This document shows, in pieces, positions 37,947 through 49,469 of a stretch of DNA of 64,000 bases; position 1 is the first letter of the stretch; the number at the start of each line of letters is the position of its first letter. The stretch is from Ailanthus altissimus (taxonomy: Eukaryota > Streptophyta > Magnoliopsida > Sapindales > Simaroubaceae). The notes below the pieces were generated by a model. That model did no database searches. It worked only from the letters and a program-made list of their open reading frames with translations, and was not told the origin of the DNA. The DNA lies in NCBI GenBank assembly GCA_946807835.1, contig OX327684.1:14842501-14906500 (forward strand), read 5' to 3'. The position numbers and the translations under genes were made by a program.

Positions 37947-39967
37947 TGTTGGAGCTGGTGCTCACGTGCCATTCCAATATTGTATGAATATTAATTGTTA
38001 ATATTTATACAATAAACATTTCGAATAAAGATTGTTAATATCATATTAATATGGTATAATGCTAGTAACATTAGAGACATTGTTTGATCTGAAAGAGTTC
38101 AGATCTGGTCTAAAGGAGTTTAGATCAGAACTAATAGTTAGCAAAGCTGAGAGTTATAAATGCTAAAAGTTAGCACTGTTAAGAGTTAGCAGGTTATAAG
38201 AGTCAGTGAGGTCTAAAGAGTTAGAACCTTGTTTATAATGGGACAAAGACCTGAGAGTATACTTGTAATGATATAGTTGCAAAGAGTTGCAATAGGTGTT
38301 AAGAAATATTATTATGTAAGTATGTCTCAAAGATAATGTTCCTGATCTATAATCACCAATGCGGGTCTATCGGTGATTTACTTTATATAGATTAGTATAT
38401 GTCTATATCTGACTGGTTCAGATGGTTGTTCTTAGCTGACCATGAGCTTAGAGCTTGTATAGGCATGCGGGTATCCAGTCAGGACTGGATACTGAACAGA
38501 CTTATGAGGACCCCAATAGATATCCTATGACACCGTCAAAGGAAGGTCCTCTCGAGTTGAGTAGTATTCGTGGTCCTTTGACCTGAGCGCCACGGTGGTC
38601 TTGTGAGTGATCCATCATGCTTTGGTTCCACATATGTCAGAGACCTTTCATGGTCTGACCGCTATGTGTCGTTGGGTATGGTCCGATGCTCATGGAGTCC
38701 GGTGTGCGTAGATACGGGATCCGTCAGCTTACGTAGGTAAGTTGTATATCCGATGCTCCGAGATTGTATTTCATAAAGTCTTGTGGCCACAAGCATAAAC
38801 CCGGGAAAAGAGTTTCCCACAGGGTTAAACAATATAGCAAAAGTGTTTGCGTATATTGTTTATCGAGATACGAATCTGGAGATAAGATCATGGATGAGCA
38901 AATGGGGATTTGACGGTACTGATCTATATCCCTGCACATCCAGGATATAAATGATGGAAGGATTATACGTATACGTTATGACCTCAACTTGTATGGTCTG
39001 ACACGCTGATTTGTAATATTCGTAACGTGTGCGTGGGGCATCGATTACGGATTAATGGAACAGTTCCATTTGACAAATCGGGTGTGGACCTAGAGAGTCC
39101 CAATATGAAATGTACTCTTTGAACACTTGGGCAGTGTACCGTATTGAAAATTACTAAGGTTACGTTAACTAAAGTATGTGGTTAAATTGGTGGGACCCAC
39201 TTTAGGTTAACTTGGTAACCGAGTAAGGATATAATAGTAATTTCACTTTATGATTATTTAATTGTTAAATAATAAGAATAAATATTTATTTATTTAATTG
39301 TTAAATAAATGATTTAATTAACTATGATTAAAAGTTAATCATATAGTTAATTAAGTTAACCTTACTTAAAGGTTAAGTAAAGGTTAACCTAACCATGGTT
39401 AAGTTAGTTAACTATGGTTAAATTAATTAAATATTTATTAACTTAAAGGTTAAGTTAAAATAATCTAACTATGGTTAAATGTTAACTAAGGTTAGGTTAA
39501 GCCAAATGAAATGCAAATGAAATTCAAATTAGTTTGGAATTAATGCATTTGTATATAAAGTGAAATGAAATTCAAAATTCATAATTGAGTTTTATTTATT
39601 CAAGAGTTGAATAAAAGGAAAAACAAATTTAATTAAGTTAAATGGTTTAACTTTGAAAAATGTTTAAGTGTTAAACACAAAAGCTGGATTAAGATGCTGC
39701 CATTCTAGACAATCAAACCCACCCTTGTTGATTGCTAGAATTGATCAAAGATTCATTTCATGGTGGACTTCAAAGAAAATTAATCCAAAGGCTTCATAGG
39801 TGATTTTCTCAATCTCGAATTTCAGTTAATCAAATGTTATTTTCTGTGTTCATTGTATTTAATCTTCCGCTGTGCACATGTATGTATGAGATATGTATAT
39901 TGTTTGTATGATGAACACAAACCCACATGCAAGAACCCTAAGTTAAATTCGCACAACACACCCAACA
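37947..39967 (+). repeat. 5' LTR of the young element
   Basis: TG...CA bounded. Near its start it has a CACGTG (37963-37968) and the palindrome CAATATTG (37975-37982). A region of GGTTAA/TTAACC short repeats spans about 39335-39500, and a TATA candidate (GTATATAAAG, 39551-39560) suggests transcription starts near 39590, leaving about 380 bp of R-U5. The 71-codon minus-strand frame seen in both LTRs (38939-38724, 45864-45649) is a shadow. Confidence 0.9.
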
Positions 39968-39969
39968 AT

Positions 39970-39981
39970 TGGTATCAGAGC
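39970..39981 (+). other. Primer-binding site, initiator Met-tRNA type
   Basis: TGGTATCAGAGC two bases after the 5' LTR end. This is complementary to the 3' end of plant initiator Met tRNA, the usual Copia primer. Confidence 0.93.
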
Positions 39982-40094
39982 AATTTGTGTTGTTATGGGT
40001 GATTTTTTAGTATTAGCTAAGTGTTGGCTAAGTTGTAGGACAAGTTCCGGGGCTGTTGGGGTGCATTTTAAGTGTTAAAAATGCAAACCAGTGA

Positions 40095-40378
40095 AAAACA
40101 GCACCTGGAACGCTGCAGCGCTAAGGTCCAGCGCGGCAGCGTTCATATGAACGCAGGAGCGCTGGGTGTATGACGCCCCAGCGCGAAGTACCGCAGGGGC
40201 GCTGATTGTCTTGCGCCCCAGCGCTGGACAAGGGTGAGGGCGCTGGTTTTCTGGCGCCCCAGCGCAGGAAGCACTGCTTCCAGCGCGCCCGCGCGGGTAA
40301 GACGTCGCCGCAGCGCTGAGGCTTGTGAAGCCCTAGCGCGGCAGCGCTATAAGACCAGCGCCGCGGCGTTCTTACACT
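40095..40378. repeat. GC-rich hairpin module in the leader
   Basis: Roughly 280 bp of high GC inside AT-rich sequence, made of short units pairing GCGCTG with CCCCAGCGC across 12-16 nt (for example GCGCTGATTGTCTTGCGCC and GCGCTGGTTTTCTGGCGCC), plus GCGCGGCAGCG variants. It lies between the PBS and the four-copy leader motif and is followed by an A run (40379-40393). The equivalent part of the leader at 49470-49800 lacks it. Confidence 0.85.
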
Positions 40379-40715
40379 AAAAAAAAAAAAAAATAATATT
40401 ATTTTTCAGCATGTGGGGTTTTATGAGATGTAATAATAAGTGTTATTAGTTTACATGATAAACCAAGAAAATAATATTTTTATTATTTTATTTATTTTTG
40501 TAACCACAATGGGGGCCCCACTGGTGGGGGTTAGTTGTGCTTGTGCAAAAATGAACAATTGATTGAGAATAACCTCTCATGTGATGAGAGCATATAATAT
40601 GAAAGCCTGTAATTAAAATCTCTCTTAATTAGATTGAAATTTATTATATTATGTGATAATATTTTAAATGGTCCGTCTTGTCAATACGGTGTGAGATGGG
40701 TCACTATGGTCTTTC

Positions 40716-41010
40716 CCAATATTGCTTTAGCGTGAGGGATTTGGTCGGTGTGACTTGGTCTAATGCCGGTAAAACATTAGATGAATCAAATATATGCGAA
40801 CATATTATCCAATATTGCTTTAGCGTGAGGATAGTGTCAGTAACATATATTTGAGCATTGATGAGTTAATCTGAAATACAGTTACCCAATATTGCTTTAG
40901 CGTGAGGGTAATGTGTATTTAGGATCAGAAATAAGAGTTGTATGAGATACAATTGACAAGAGTTGTCTACCTGTTGGATTTATAAAGGCCAATATTGCTT
41001 TAGCGTGAGG
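40716..41010 (+). repeat. Four-copy leader motif (CAATATTGCTTTAGCGTGA)
   Basis: Identical 22-bp copies at 40716-40737, 40809-40830, 40886-40907 and 40989-41010, start-to-start spacing 93, 77 and 103 bp. Each contains the palindrome CAATATTG. Located between PBS and the expected gag start. Confidence 0.95.
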
Positions 41011-41216
41011 CTGGAGTAAAACCCCAATGGGATCCACTTCCCGCTGTATAGTTTAAAATATTATACTATCTTATCCCGTTTGAGAGATTAAAGGGATTAA
41101 GTAAAGCAGTGGGAGGGCGTTTTTAGATTAGAAAAAGTATAACAGTTATACCCATGATCTAAAACGTAATTTATTAACGATAAAGAAATGTTCTGCTACG
41201 CATCTCCTATGTTGTC

Positions 41217-41282
41217 TTATAGAGATAAGATGATTATCTTATAGAGATAAGATACTTGTCTTATAGAGATAAGATGAGTACG
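41217..41282 (+). repeat. Three 22-bp palindromic repeats at the gag start
   Basis: TTATAGAGATAAGAT(G/A) units at 41217, 41239 and 41261. Each contains TCTTAT-AGAG-ATAAGA, a 6-bp perfect stem. In the sister element the gag ATG (50350) lies at this place. Confidence 0.85.
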
Positions 41283-44200
41283 AGCAATCCGTTACTAATC
41301 TTGAACAAATACCAATAACTATAGGGTACTGAATAAAATATGTAAGACTTGCTTATGAATCTAAGAATAGTTTTAGATTCAATAGTATTTGATATTACTA
41401 AACCACAAATAGAGAAAAGTCATAATGGAAAGTGTTTCCACTGTTATAAGGTTTGAAATAGTAAATGTTACTATTCATCACACCTTCACTTAAGAAAGAT
41501 TAACTCATTAGATATCTGTTTGACCAAAAATTAACATTTCATTAGCATTTGATGTTAACTCTGCAAGGGTATGAGATACCGCTTGTTATTCTCATATCTG
41601 CAATATGTTGCATGATTTGAGAAATGCTGGATTACTAAGAAATGAGAAGTTCAGCTTCACATAGGTAATAGAGATTTCCTATACGTGGTAGCCGTTAAGA
41701 CTTCACAGTTACTTCTTATTTCTAGTAACAGCATTAATGTTGTATAATTGCTATTACGTGCCAAACATTATTATGTAAATCATATCACTCCCTGTAGTTG
41801 ACAGAGAGGGTTATCATAAAAATATGGAAATAGTTCCTTGTGATAATGATAATGATTTACTAACTGAATGTCAATTAATGAATGGTCGTTATATCTTATA
41901 TATAACAGGAAATGTTATAAGTATAGAGGTGAACAGAATATATAGTATTTCAGCAACTTAAATAATAATGAATAATGGTATATATAAGATTAGGTCATGT
42001 AGTCGTGAGACGACTATCCTAGTTGGTTAAGGATGGTCAGATATTAGATCTGACTATAGTACATTGACTAGTTTATGAATTATGAATTCTAGAAAATATG
42101 GCCAAATCTTTATGTAGGTGTAAGACGCCAAGCCACTGGTTTATTGGATCTGGTACATATAGATATATTTAGTCCAATAAATCTTACTGTTATAAATGAT
42201 TTCGATACTTCATTGTCTTTATAGTGATTGTCGCTATATAGACATGTGTTTCTAAGAACGCAGGTCAGAATAATTTCGAAGTGTTCAAAATGTTCTGACA
42301 ATGAAAGTAAAGAAACAAACCCTTATGTATATTGAGTGCTTTCGATTAGATCGAAGTAATTTATACATAATCAGTAAATTCACAAATTATTTAAAGAGAA
42401 TATGATTCTCTCTCAGCATAGTCCTCAAGATACTCCTCAACATAAAGATGTTTAGGAAATGAGGAATCGGACTATATTAGATACAGTCTGATTGATATTG
42501 AGAATCGCTGATCTTCTAAAAATATCTATGAGGTTATACTTTAACATCTGCAACTTACTTATTAAATAATTCCATAATCGTTCCTACTATTTTATATGAG
42601 ATATAGACTAAATAGGAAACGAGTCTTAAGTATGTTAAGACTTGGTGTTATTCTATTTTCATAAGAGTTATGCAACAGAATAAACTTGTATTCAATGGTA
42701 CAAGTATCGGTTCATTGGGTATCCCAAGTATTTAAATGGGATACCAATTCTATAATTTAGATGAACGAAATATGTTCGTTTCTCATAATGTCACATTCCT
42801 AGAGAAAGAGTTTCTCATGGATTGTGGAGATTATAGAAAGATTGAACTTGATGAAGTCAATCCATAAATATAGATGAACCAACGATGGAGTTTTAATTTC
42901 AATTAAGTGAAATACCTTTAACATACAATGGTCATAAGTTGAAAAGGATATCAAACCCATCATTTAGGTATGCATGATACCTGAAGATGTACTTGGTGTT
43001 TTCTTAGTCGAAGAAAATGATCCTTTAACTTATAGAGAGACGATGTTTGACATTGTTCGGGAAAATGACAAGATACCATAAAATCTGAAATTGACTCAAC
43101 GCATGACAATTAAGTCTAGGACTTAGTTGAGCTTCCTATAGAAATTGTTTCTATCAGCAGTAAATCAGTTTACGCAGCGGAAGCAGTGTGGGCCCTATCT
43201 GAAGGAATAGTCCTTCATGGCCTGACTAATGTTGAAAGGTTACACTCAGAGATCTAGGATCAATAATGAGGAAACCTTTTTTCATCAGTAACCATGCTAA
43301 AGTCAATTTAGATTTTGTTGATGTCAAGATACCATAAAATTCGAATTTGACTCTAAGTATGACAATTAAGTCTAGGACTTAGTTATGCTTCCTGTAGAAA
43401 TTGTTTCTATCAGCAGTAAATCAGTTTATGCAGAGGAAGCAATGTGGGCCCTATCTGAAGGAATGGTCCTTCATGGCCTGACTAATGTTGAAAGGTTACA
43501 CTCAGAGATCTAGGATCAATAATGAGGAAACCTTTTTCATCAGTAACCATACTAAAGTCAATTTGGATTTTGTTGGCTATTGTTGTATATTATGATTAAG
43601 GGACTGGCTAATGGATGTAAATAAGGTGTTCTGGGAAGTATATCTCCAACAAGAGATATGCAGAGAACAACTTGATGTTTTTGCATCCAAGCCTAACTTC
43701 TAGTATAATGTGCAAATTGAGGAAGTCCATTTATGGACTTAAGCAGTTTTTCCAAATTTGGAATCTTTGTTTAAATGATGAAATCAGAAAGTCTGGTTTT
43801 ATCAGGAATAAAGAGGAAGCGTGTGTGTTCAGAAAGGGCAGTGGGAGTATAATTATCTTTTTAGTTCTCTAAAGTGGAAAGTATATACTCAATATTGGAA
43901 ATGATGATTGGAGTATAGCAAGTAAATCAGATAAGTGTTATCTGTGTAAAGAACTTCTTCATAAAAGATTTGAGAGAGACTTCCTATATACTAGGTATAA
44001 AGCTTTATGGAGATATAGCTAGGAAGCTAATAAGACTCTCTCAAACTTCGTATATAGAATAAGTCCAAGAAAAGGTACAACTTCATTGACTGTGAGACAG
44101 TTAAAGTCCCTTTTAGAAGTGGCATTCATCTTTCTTAGAGGAAGTGTCCTCGGGAAGAAGATGAGAGAGTTAGAGTGTCTAACATCTCAGATGCATTAGC

Positions 44201-44860
44201 TAGAAATAAATTAATGCATACCGTCCAATGTACGAAATCTGGATTTAGATGGTTGTAAGTGTTACAAGCTGGTATCTAATTAATCCAGATCACGATCATT
44301 AAATGGTTGTGAAACATATCTGAAAATACTTGAGAAGTATAGAGGATAAGTTTATAAAATATGGAGAAAGTTTCTTACAAAAGAAAGGACACACATATTC
44401 AGACTGACGTCTGATCTGAATGGTAGAAAGTCTACATCTAGTTATGTGTTTCTCTTTATCAGTACCGGAGCTAGTTAAAAGTGTGTTAGTAAATGTCCAC
44501 AGGTAATTCTGCCTTGGAGGTAGAATATGTTGCGGCTTGAGAAGTCAACAAAGAAAGTACAATGGATATTCAAAATTAATTGCAGAGCTTTGAATAGTTC
44601 CAAGCTCAGTGGATCCTATCCCACTATATTGCAAAATTACGATAATTGCTTAACCCGAGAAGCCATAAGGCACACCAGTATTCTAATAATGTGAACTCTG
44701 AAAACCACATAATTAGAAAGTTCTTGGCAACAAGAGTTGTAATAAAATCTAGGGAATAATCCTTGGATGTAGCGAACCCCCCTAAGCTTAAACTCCTATA
44801 GTGTTTGAGAAACGCGTGGAGAGTATTGGTATGAGATACCAGTACGTATGGCACTGAAGC
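41283..44860 (+). pseudogene. Wrecked Copia gag-pol of the young element
   Basis: Only patches of Copia polyprotein survive: an integrase zinc-finger piece near 41990-42060 (a HxRLGH-like block then LVKDG), a region equivalent to the sister element's 52385-52690 near 42710-43020 (FLVEENDPLTYRE), RT near 43672-43872 (CKLRKSIYGLKQ, SGFIRNKEEACVF) and RNase H near 44540-44760. All are broken by stops, deletions and a 256-bp tandem duplication. No functional protein can be made. Confidence 0.8.
43071..43580 (+). repeat. 256-bp tandem duplication in RT remnant
   Basis: AGATACCATAAAAT starts at 43071 and again at 43327; the two copies are about 95% alike by eye and cover the first part of RT. They carry separate small changes, so the duplication is not brand new. 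Confidence 0.85.
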
Positions 44861-44871
44861 AAGTGGGAGTT
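44861..44871 (+). other. Polypurine tract
   Basis: AAGTGGGAGTT immediately before the TG of the 3' LTR; it primes plus-strand DNA synthesis. Confidence 0.85.
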
Positions 44872-47037
44872 TGTTGGAGCTGGTGCTCACGTGCCATTCC
44901 AATATTGTATGAATATTAATTGTTAATATTTATACAATAAACATTTCGAATAAAGATTGTTAATATCATATTAATATGGTATAATGCTAGTAACATTAGA
45001 GACATTGTTTAATCTGAAAGAGTTCAGATCTGGTCTAAAGGAGTTTAGATCAGAACTAATAGTTAGCAAAGCTGAGAGTTATAAATGCTAAAAGTTAGCA
45101 CTGTTAAGAGTTAGCAGGTTATAAGAGTCAGTGAGGTCTAAAGAGTTAGAACCTTGTTTATAATGGGACAAAGACCTGAGAGTATACTTGTAATGATATA
45201 GTTGCAAAGAGTTGCAATAGGTGTTAAGAAATATCATTATGTAAGTATGTCTCAAAGATAATGTTCCTGATCTATAATCACCAATGCGGGTCTATCGGTG
45301 ATTTACTTTATATAGATTAGTATATGTCTATATCTGACTGGTTCAGATGGTTGTTCTTAGCTGACCATGAGCTTAGAGCTTGTATAGGCATGCGGGTATC
45401 CAGTCAGGACTGGATACTGAACAGACTTATGAGGACCCCAATAGATATCCTATGACACCGTCAAAGGAAGGTCCTCTCGAGTTGAGTAGTATTCGTGGTC
45501 CTTTGACCTGAGCGCCACGGTGGTCTTGTGAGTGATCCATCATGCTTTGGTTCCACATATGTCAGAGACCTTTCATGGTCTGACCGCTATGTGTCGCTGG
45601 GTATGGTCCGATGCTCATGGAGTCCGGTGTGCGTAGATACGGGATCCGTCAGCTTACGTAGGTAAGTTGTATATCCGATGCTCCGAGATTGTATTTCATA
45701 AAGTCTTGTGGCCACAAGCATAAACCCGGGAAAAGAGTTTCCCACAGGGTTAAACAATATAGCAAAAGTGTTTGCGTATATTGTTTATCGAGATACGAAT
45801 CTGGAGATAAGATCATGGATGAGCAAATGGGGATTTGACGGTACTGATCTATATCCCTGCACATCCAGGATATAAATGATGGAAGGATTATACGTATACG
45901 TTATGACCTCAACTTGTATGGTCTGACACGCTGATTTGTAATATTCGTAACGTGTGCGTGGGGCATCGATTACGGATTAATGGAACAGTTCCATTTGACA
46001 AATCGGGTGTGGACCTAGAGAGTCCCAATATGAAATGTACTCTTTGAACACTTGGGCAGTGTACCGTATTGAAAATTACTAAGGTTACGTTAACTAAAGT
46101 ATGTGGTTAAATTGGTGGGACCCACTTTAGGTTAACTTGGTAACCGAGTAAGGATATAATAGTAATTTCACTTTATGATTATTTAATTGTTAAATAATAA
46201 GAATAAATATTTATTTATTTAATTGTTAAATAAATGATTTAATTAACTATGATTAAAAGTTAATCATATAGTTAATTAAGTTAACCTTACTTAAAGGTTA
46301 AGTAAAGGTTAACCTAACCATGGTTAAGTTAGTTAACTATGGTTAAATTAATTAAATATTTATTAACTTAAAGGTTAAGTTAAAATAATCTAACTATGGT
46401 TAAATGTTAACTAAGGTTAGGTTAAGCCAAATGAAATGCAAATGAAATTCAAATTAGTTTGGAATTAATGCATTTGTATATAAAGTGAAATGAAATTCAA
46501 AATTCATAATTGAAAAATGTTTTTAGATTTAAGGTTTTGCATTTTGGGAGCCAATTCAATTTGAGAAATTGAAATTGTTTGTTTTGTGTTTTAAGTGTTA
46601 GAACAACAAAACAAATTGAATTAATGGTTACTAAATGTAATAACTAAAAACAAGATTTGTTTTATTTATTCAAGAGTTGAATAAAAGGAAAAACAAATTT
46701 AATTAAGTTAAATGGTTTAACTTTGAAAAATGTTTAAGTGTTAAACACAAAAGCTGGATTAAGATGCTGCCATTCTAGACAATCAAACCCACCCTTGTTG
46801 ATTGCTAGAATTGATCAAAGATTCATTTCATGGTGGACTTCAAAGAAAATTAATCCAAAGGCTTCATAGGTGATTTTCTCAATCTCGAATTTCAGTTAAT
46901 CAAATGTTATTTTCTGTGTTCATTGTATTTAATCTTCCGCTGTGCACATGTATGTATGAGATATGTATATTGTTTGTATGATGAACACAAACCCACATGC
47001 AAGAACCCTAAGAAAATTCGTACCCCATAACCCAACA
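44872..47037 (+). repeat. 3' LTR of the young element
   Basis: Nearly identical to the 5' LTR. It has 145 extra bases at 46514-46658 and differs at about eight of the last 27 bases. Single differences are visible at about 45011, 45230 and 45595. Confidence 0.9.
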
Positions 47038-47880
47038 CTTATCTCCTCAATTAGTATTCTAATAAACAATATTCAAAAATTCCTTTGCAATATTATTTAT
47101 ACTATAGGAAACTCTTTCTCGAACTAATGCTTGTGATCATAAGACTTTCTGAAATATAATTTTAGAGTATATGAATATTTAACTCACTCATATGAGCTAA
47201 CGGATCCTATATATACATTCACCGGATTGCATGAGCATCGGACCATACCCAGCGACACCCAGCATTCAGACCATGAAAGGTCTCTGACATGTATATAACC
47301 TATATATGGTGGATCACTCACAAGCCCACCTAAGTGCTCAGGTCAAGGGACTACAAATATTATTTAACTTGAGAAGACCATCTACTGACGGATTTATGAG
47401 ATATCTACTGAAGATCTTTATTGAGTCTAGTTTAGTATCCAGTCCTTACTAATACATGTATATCTATACGAGCTTCCACTAAACTCATGGTTTGCTAAGA
47501 TTAACCATCTGAACTATTCAGATATAGACAAACACTGATCTATATTAATCCGTTCCATTCGATAGACCCTGCATTAGTGGAATTATATCAGGAACATTTA
47601 ATTTGAGAAAATATTTACACAATAATATTTCTTAGCAACGCTTGCAACTATTTAGAACTATATCATTGCAAGTATATTCCCAGGCCTTTGTCCCATTTTA
47701 GATAACATTATAACTTTTTAGACCTGATCTAAACTCATTCAAATCAATACAATGTTCGAAATGTTACAAGCATCTTACCTTAATAAAAATAATTAGCGAT
47801 TTAATGAAATATTTATTTATTGTATAAATATAAAAATACAATATTCATACAAAATTGGGATGGCACATGAGAACAAATCC
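47038..47880 (-). mobile_element. Copia LTR, minus orientation, split by nested insertion (part 2)
   Basis: Continuation of the LTR starting at 36600, after the second CTTAT. It matches 755-1585 of this window almost throughout. It stops at GAGAACAAATCC, about five bases short of the expected CTAACA terminus, where a plus-oriented LTR of the same family begins. Confidence 0.85.
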
Positions 47881-49451
47881 AAAGAAATATGGATTAACCT
47901 CAACTTGTATGGTTTAACTCGTCATTTTGTATTATTCATAATGTGTGTGTGGGGGGCATCGGTTATGGACTCACAAAAATATTTCGTGAGGCAAAATGAG
48001 TGTGAATCTAGGGAGTCCAATATATGAAGTGTACTTGTTGAGCACGTGGGTAACGCACTGGATTGAATTGTTCAATCCGGGAAGTTTTTAGAAAATATGA
48101 ATTTACTTTAGAGTCTCTTAGGGAGTAGTTAAGGTTTAAGTGTTAAGTCTAAAATTGTGCCAAGTGAGACTTGACACTTTTATCTATCTAGTGTATATCT
48201 CAAATTGTGTCAATAATTTGTATGGGTACTAAATTGAGCATTGGTCGATATAGCTACCATTTAAATAAAATAATTATTATTTTATTTAAATTAAATTAAT
48301 TATTCACTTATTTATTTTAGAGTCTGTCGGAGAGTAGCTAAGGTTTAAGTGTTAAATCTTAAATTGTGTCAAGTGAGACTTGACACTTTTATCTACCTAA
48401 TGTATATCTTAAATTGTGCCAATGATTTGTATGGGTACTAAATTGGATAGTAGTAGATATAACTACCATTTAAATAAAATAATTATTATTTTATTTCAAT
48501 TAAATTAATTATTCACTTATTTATTGTAGGGTCTCTTGAGGAGTAATTAAAATTTAAGTGTTAAACTTAAAATTATATCAAGTAAGACTTGACACTTTTA
48601 TCTAATTAGTGTATGTCTAAAATTATACCAATATTTTATATAGATACTAATTTGAGCAAGATAAAATTATTATAAAAAAAGAAATAATAATAATTCTTTA
48701 TATTTTCAATTTGAAAAATAATAAATCAAATGAATACACTTCACATTTGTTCAATTTCCACTGCAAGGAACAAAAACAAATAAAGTATGTTAAATTTTAA
48801 TTGGTTAAATTTAGAGGTAATAGCTATTTGTTTCATCTCTGTAAACGTGAATCAAATTTGAAGAATTGAATTCAATTCAATTCAAGCAACTGGTGATGCG
48901 AAGCAAGTGTTAGGAATTGAATTGAATTCAATCCAAGCAAGAGGTGGCGTAAATGATGCCACCAATTTTTTTTTTATTTTCCCATTGATTTATGTTTAAT
49001 GAGTAAGCTTCTCTTCTTATCTTGTCATTATATTATATGTGTCATTTAAATTTCATGTAATTGATTGATAAAGAGGTAAGCTTTGCATATAAATATAGTG
49101 CATGGCCGAGAGAAGTAAAATAAAAAAAGAATTGAATTTTTTTAGTATTTATAAAGGTTAAAGTTAAAAACATTTGAGAGATAGAAAATAAAATAAAAGT
49201 AAAAGTTGTTTTAAATATTTTAAAAAATAAAATTATTATTCTAGTTTGTGGAAGCCCACTATATTTTTAATTAGAATTGTTAAAAACACGCTTCAAGGGT
49301 GAGTCCCTTAATCTCATTAGTGTAATGAGATTATTTTAATGTATATGTATTAATTCTACTGTGTTATATGTATGACATATTTATTATTAAATAGTTTAAT
49401 AATACACATAATCACCCGTACCATGACGCACACAAGCACACAACACCAACA
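47881..49451 (+). repeat. Truncated 5' LTR with 209-bp subrepeats
   Basis: Matches 56590-58168. Contains three tandem copies of a 209-bp unit starting 48111, 48320 and 48529 (GAGTCTCT...TTTAAGTGTTAA...). TATA candidate CATATAAATA at about 49086. Ends CCAACA at 49451. Confidence 0.85.
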
Positions 49452-49455
49452 AAAA

Positions 49456-49469
49456 TGGTATCAAAGTAC
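49456..49469 (+). other. Primer-binding site (variant)
   Basis: TGGTATCAAAGTAC, four bases after the LTR; one base changed from TGGTATCAGAG. Confidence 0.8.

Larger units (their letters stand above)
37947..47037 (+). mobile_element. Young non-autonomous Copia element with 5-bp CTTAT target duplication
   Basis: Starts TGTTGGAGCTGG and ends CCCAACA, flanked by CTTAT at 37942-37946 and 47038-47042. Length 9091 bp: 5' LTR 37947-39967 (2021 bp), internal 39968-44871 (4904 bp), 3' LTR 44872-47037 (2166 bp). Outside a 145-bp indel and the terminal 27 bp I found only three base differences between the LTRs, so insertion is recent. Yet gag-pol is full of stops, frameshifts and a duplication, so proteins must have come from another element. 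It split an older Copia LTR. Confidence 0.92.

Noticed and set aside
38724..38939. 71-codon minus frame, repeated identically at 45649-45864
   Set aside because: Identity only reflects the two copies of the young LTR; no protein family is recognised.
40095..40378. GC-rich block considered as a CpG island of a host gene
   Set aside because: Sits inside a defined retrotransposon between PBS and leader motifs, with no gene start nearby.
47038..49451. Reading 47038-49451 as a single intact LTR
   Set aside because: The first 843 bp are in inverse orientation relative to 55735-58168 and continue the LTR interrupted at 37946.
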